From: an uncultured Chryseobacterium sp. | GTDB lineage: Bacteria > Bacteroidota > Bacteroidia > Flavobacteriales > Weeksellaceae | Assembly: GCA_913778085.1 (NCBI GenBank) | Contig: CAJYXJ010000065.1 | Location: 62,001-126,000 of the forward strand | Length of the DNA stretch: 64,000 bases | Reading direction: 5' to 3' | Part shown: positions 60,676 through 64,000 of the stretch, piece by piece | Layout of the letters: each line of letters begins with the position of its first letter | Numbering within the stretch: position 1 is the stretch's first letter | Position numbers and translations under genes: made by a program | The notes under the pieces: generated by a model | The model's input: the letters and a program-made list of their open reading frames with translations, nothing else | What the model was told of the DNA's origin: nothing | The model's database searches: none

Positions 60676-61707
60676 ATGGAATTTACAGCTTCGCAAATTG
60701 CAGGTTTTATCGACGGAAAAATAATAGGTGACGAGAATGCGCTTATTACTGGGGTTTCACCTATTGAAAGCGGGGAAACAGGACATCTTTCTTTTATAGC
60801 ACAGGATCGGTTTGCCCATTATCTGGAGACTTCAAAATGTTCCGTCATCATTGTTTCGGAAAATCTTTTATCAAAAGATGCTTACGCGTCTACCGTTATT
60901 GCTGTAAAAGATGCTTACCTTTCATTTCAGATCTTAATGAACCTGTATCAGGAGATGCAGGGCCGGAAAAGCGGTATCGAAGATGGCGCTTCCATTCATG
61001 AGACGGCAGCAATCGGGGATAATGTTTATATCGGAACTTTTACCTATGTTTCCGAAAAAGCCAAAATAGGTGAAGGATCACAGATTTATCCGCAGGTGTA
61101 TATCGGGAAAGGCGTAAAGATCGGTAAAAACTGTAAGATCGACAGCGGTGCTAGGATTTACGACTATTGCATTATCGGAGATAACTGTGTGGTTCATTCC
61201 AACACGGTAATCGGTGGGGACGGGTTCGGTTTCCAGCCTACACCGGAAGGTTTCAAAAAAATTCCGCAACTTGGAAATGTTATCATTGAAGATGATGTGG
61301 AAATCGGTTCAAACTGCAGCATCGACCGGGCGACCATCGGTTCTACGGTAATCGGTAAGGGAACCAAGATCGATAACCTGATCCAGATTGCCCATAATGT
61401 TAAGATTGGCAAAAATAACGTCATTGCCGCACAGGCGGGAATAGCAGGGTCCACTACTATCGGCGACTGGAACCAGATCGGAGGACAGGTGGGTGTCGTA
61501 GGACACATCAAAATAGGAAACCAGGTGAAAATTCAGGCACAGAGCGGGGTAAATACCCATGTGAATGATAAAGATACCGTATACGGATCTCCTGCTATCA
61601 GCTATAATGATTACCTCAGAAGCTATGTCCATTTCAGAAATCTCCCTGAAATCGTAAAAAGAATAAATAATCTCGAGAATAACTCAAAAGATAAAACTAA
61701 TGAGTGA
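60676..61707 (+). CDS. lpxD: UDP-3-O-(3-hydroxyacyl)glucosamine N-acyltransferase
   Basis: This 343-residue enzyme, counted from ATG 60676, carries out the third step of lipid A synthesis, adding the N-linked hydroxyacyl chain. The N-terminal uridine-binding domain has [18 protein letters not shown]. The left-handed beta-helix of hexapeptides (about 110-310) includes [20 protein letters not shown] and [16 protein letters not shown] with the catalytic His240. A short helix ends it. A TTG at 60667 would add three residues but is part of the -7 box. It overlaps lpxC/fabZ by eight bases. Confidence 0.96.
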   Translation: MEFTASQIAGFIDGKIIGDENALITGVSPIESGETGHLSFIAQDRFAHYLETSKCSVIIVSENLLSKDAYASTVIAVKDAYLSFQILMNLYQEMQGRKSGIEDGASIHETAAIGDNVYIGTFTYVSEKAKIGEGSQIYPQVYIGKGVKIGKNCKIDSGARIYDYCIIGDNCVVHSNTVIGGDGFGFQPTPEGFKKIPQLGNVIIEDDVEIGSNCSIDRATIGSTVIGKGTKIDNLIQIAHNVKIGKNNVIAAQAGIAGSTTIGDWNQIGGQVGVVGHIKIGNQVKIQAQSGVNTHVNDKDTVYGSPAISYNDYLRSYVHFRNLPEIVKRINNLENNSKDKTNE

Positions 61708-63097
61708 TATGCAAAAAACACTTCAGCAGGAAGTGACACTTTCCGGAATCGGACTTCATACTGGTAAAGAAGTAAAATTAACCATGAAACCTGCCAGGGA
61801 AAATACAGGTTTCGTTTTTGTAAGAACCGATCTGGAAGGACACCCGCAGGTGGAAGCAGATGTAAACTATGTAGTGGCAACCGAAAGAGGGACAACCCTG
61901 GAAAAACTGGGTGTAAAAATCACTACCTGTGAACATCTTTTGGCCGCTCTGGTAGGATGTGATATCGACAATGCTATCCTGGAAATGGATGCTTCCGAAC
62001 CTCCGATCTTAGACGGCTCATCAAAATATTTTGTTGAAGCAATAGAAAGTGTAGGCGTAGTGGAGCAGAATGTTGCCAGAGAATACCTAGTGGTAAAAGA
62101 AGTGCTTACCTACAGCGATCCTGCTACAGGATCCGAAATTACGATTATTCCTTCAGATACTTATGAGGTAACGACAATGGTAGACTTTGGAACCAAAGTA
62201 TTGGGAACCCAGAATGCCACACTAAAAAATATTTCAGAATTCAAGGATGAGATTTCGTCAGCAAGAACGTTCAGTTTCTTACACGAGCTGGAAATGCTCT
62301 TGGATCATGGTCTGATCAAAGGCGGGGATATATCCAATGCGATTGTTTATGTGGATAAGGATCTTACCCCAGAGACGACAGAAAAACTGAAGAAAGCTTT
62401 CGGTAAAGACAATGTGTCCATCAGACCGAACGGAATTCTTGATAATCTTAATTTAAACTATCCCAACGAAGCGGCAAGACATAAATTACTTGATGTAATC
62501 GGTGACCTTGCTTTGGCGGGAGTGAAAATAAAAGGAAAAGTAATTGCCAACAAACCAGGGCACTACGTAAATACCCAGTTTGCCAAAAAACTGAACCGTC
62601 AGTGGAAGCTTCAGAAAAAGAAGAACGTTCCTGATTTCGATTTGACCAAAGAACCGGTATTCGATATCAACGGGATCATGAAGCTCATGCCTCACCGCCC
62701 GCCGTTCTTACTGATCGATAAAATCCTTGAGCTTTCCGATTCCCATGTAGTTGGACTGAAAAATGTAACGATGAACGAACCGTTCTTCGTCGGACATTTT
62801 CCAAAAGAGCCTGTAATGCCAGGCGTTCTGCAGGTGGAAGCTTTGGCACAGACCGGAGGAATCCTGGTATTGGCAAGCGTTCCGGATCCTGAAAATTATT
62901 CTACCTATTTTATCAAAATCGATAAAGTAAAGTTCAAAAGAAAAGTAATTCCGGGAGATACGCTGATCTTTAAGATTGAATTGATAGAACCGATCAGAAG
63001 AGGAATTGTTCATATGCAGGGATACGGCTATGTAGGAGATACGGTAGCAGTAGAAGCGGAACTTATGGCCCAAGTTGCAAAAAATAAAGTTGATTAA
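61700..63097 (+). CDS. lpxC/fabZ: Fused UDP-3-O-acyl-GlcNAc deacetylase and hydroxyacyl-ACP dehydratase
   Basis: A 465-residue two-enzyme protein. Residues 1 to about 310 are Lpx[30 protein letters not shown] with a zinc His, EPPILDGSS, and [14 protein letters not shown] with further zinc ligands. From about 318 it is Fab[37 protein letters not shown] with catalytic His and Glu. LpxC commits the cell to lipid A synthesis; FabZ serves fatty acid synthesis, so one chain joins the two competing routes. The fusion is typical of Bacteroidota. Confidence 0.97.
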   Translation: MSDMQKTLQQEVTLSGIGLHTGKEVKLTMKPARENTGFVFVRTDLEGHPQVEADVNYVVATERGTTLEKLGVKITTCEHLLAALVGCDIDNAILEMDASEPPILDGSSKYFVEAIESVGVVEQNVAREYLVVKEVLTYSDPATGSEITIIPSDTYEVTTMVDFGTKVLGTQNATLKNISEFKDEISSARTFSFLHELEMLLDHGLIKGGDISNAIVYVDKDLTPETTEKLKKAFGKDNVSIRPNGILDNLNLNYPNEAARHKLLDVIGDLALAGVKIKGKVIANKPGHYVNTQFAKKLNRQWKLQKKKNVPDFDLTKEPVFDINGIMKLMPHRPPFLLIDKILELSDSHVVGLKNVTMNEPFFVGHFPKEPVMPGVLQVEALAQTGGILVLASVPDPENYSTYFIKIDKVKFKRKVIPGDTLIFKIELIEPIRRGIVHMQGYGYVGDTVAVEAELMAQVAKNKVD

Positions 63098-63892
63098 ATG
63101 ATTCATCAGTTAGCAGCCGTAGACAAGCGTGCGAAAATCAGCAAAAATGTAATCGTAGAACCATTCACTACCATTGCAGGGGATGTAGAAATCGGGGAAG
63201 GAACCTGGATCGGCCCTAATGTTACCATTATGGACGGCGCCCGGATCGGCAAAAACTGCCGGATTTTTCCGGGAACGGTAATTTCTGCGATCCCTCAGGA
63301 CCTGAAATTCGATGGCGAAGATACCCAGGTGATTATCGGTGACGAAACCACCATCCGGGAGTGTGTTACGGTAAACCGCGGAACAAAAGCATTGGGCTAT
63401 ACCAAGATCGGTAAAAACTGCCTGATTATGGCAACTACCCATATTGCACACGACTGTGTTATCGGCGATCATGTGATCATCGTGAATGGGTGTGGCATCG
63501 CAGGACATGTGGAAATCGGTGATTATACAGTGATGGGAGGCTTATCTGCCGTTCACCAGTTCGGAAAGATCGGAAAGCACGTGATGATTTCCGGAGGAAC
63601 ACTGGTAAGAAAGGATATCCCGCCTTATGTAAAAGTAGCCAGAGAGCCGATGTCTTATGCCGGAATCAACTCCGTAGGGTTGAGAAGAAGAGGATTCACG
63701 AATGAGAAAATTTTTGAAATCCAGAAAATTTACCGTGCGATTTTCCAGCTGAAAATGAACGTTTCCCAGGCATTGCTGTATATCGAAAAAGAAATGCTGC
63801 CGACGGCTGAGAGAGATGAAATCCTTCAGTTTATCCAGAACTCCCCAAGAGGGATTGTAAAAGGGTACGGAACAGGAAAGGAACGGGAATAA
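63098..63892 (+). CDS. lpxA: UDP-N-acetylglucosamine acyltransferase
   Basis: This 264-residue trimeric beta-helix enzyme adds the first hydroxyacyl chain to UDP-GlcNAc. Hexapeptides run from the start (IGEGTWIGPNVTIMDGARIG). The catalytic His is in MATTHIAHDCVIGDH (His118). SGGTLVRKDIPPYVKVAREP and INSVGLRRRGF open the helical C-terminal part. The ATG directly follows the lpxC/fabZ stop codon, so translation is coupled. Confidence 0.97.
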   Translation: MIHQLAAVDKRAKISKNVIVEPFTTIAGDVEIGEGTWIGPNVTIMDGARIGKNCRIFPGTVISAIPQDLKFDGEDTQVIIGDETTIRECVTVNRGTKALGYTKIGKNCLIMATTHIAHDCVIGDHVIIVNGCGIAGHVEIGDYTVMGGLSAVHQFGKIGKHVMISGGTLVRKDIPPYVKVAREPMSYAGINSVGLRRRGFTNEKIFEIQKIYRAIFQLKMNVSQALLYIEKEMLPTAERDEILQFIQNSPRGIVKGYGTGKERE

Positions 63893-63911
63893 TCAATGAA
63901 ATAATAACCGG

Positions 63912-64000
63912 ATGAAAATTATAGCTTTACTGATCATGTTTTCTGCCGCATCATCTCTGTCTGCCCAGCAGACGGAAGGACTGAAAACGGAGAAAACGGC
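63912..64000 (+). CDS. Start of a gene for an exported protein, cut by the window edge
   Basis: Only 29 codons are visible: MKIIALLIMFSAASSLSAQ followed by QTEGLKTEKT. The first 18-19 residues are a clear signal peptide with a cut near SAQ. It starts 19 bases after lpxA and may be co-transcribed. Nothing can be said about function. Confidence 0.7.
   Translation, partial: MKIIALLIMFSAASSLSAQQTEGLKTEKT

Noticed and set aside
63110-63508. Antisense frame of 132 codons inside lpxA
   Set aside because: A shadow of the hexapeptide codon pattern of lpxA.
1-64000. CRISPR array, prophage, insertion sequence or known defence system
   Set aside because: No regular direct-repeat array, transposase, integrase, phage structural gene, nuclease/methylase pair or toxin-antitoxin pair could be recognised.

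Overview
The window looks like a chromosomal segment of a flavobacterium close to Chryseobacterium (Bacteroidota, Weeksellaceae). Evidence: the LpxC-FabZ fusion, the PorX regulator, a type IX secretion (T9SS) sorting tail on a large surface protein, promoters of the Bacteroidota type (TTG, about 17 nt, TAnnTTTG), few Shine-Dalgarno sequences, and dispersed intergenic elements of a kind I recall from Chryseobacterium genomes. The genus is an inference from memory of gene content; no search was run.

Layout. 1-3.9 kb: two MacB-like ABC permeases and a MacA-like adaptor, closed by a strong terminator. 4.4-5.3 kb: a thioredoxin-reductase-like flavoprotein with its own promoter and terminator. 5.4-7.9 kb: an arsenic operon (ArsR repressor, a small unknown protein, arsenate reductase of the low-molecular-weight phosphatase type, ACR3 arsenite pump) with two copies of one palindromic operator. 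8.0-10.0 kb: glyA and recX. 10.05-13.9 kb: a 1189-residue T9SS cargo protein followed after one base by an 80-residue signal peptide/PGDP/membrane/lysine protein.

14.2-54.2 kb is one long polysaccharide region, all on the plus strand. It reads as two adjacent Wzx/Wzy sets. Set 1 (14.2-38.9 kb) has a membrane 4,6-dehydratase, Wza lipoprotein, Wzc tyrosine kinase, UDP-sugar dehydrogenase, a split GDP-mannose enzyme, six glycosyltransferases, a probable flippase, a polymerase, the three-enzyme UDP-L-FucNAc pathway, a C4 reductase, an aminotransferase and two small initiating sugar transferases. Set 2 (39.2-54.2 kb) has a second Wzc, flippase, EpsG-type polymerase, two acyltransferases, an epimerase, four glycosyltransferases, a secreted glycoside hydrolase, RmlC and a large initiating transferase. 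Only one Wza exporter is present. A very AT-rich block (about 22.2-29.0 kb) carries the set 1 transferases, flippase and polymerase and looks like an exchangeable cassette.

54.3-64 kb is housekeeping: rimO, an RlpA-like protein, then xth and porX on the minus strand, an HD-domain hydrolase, and the lipid A genes lpxD, lpxC/fabZ and lpxA. The window ends 89 bases into a gene for an exported protein. No tRNA, rRNA, CRISPR array, transposase or integrase was seen. In several places a TAnnTTTG promoter box falls on a GTG or TTG triplet that automatic gene calling would take as a start; the better start is the ATG downstream.
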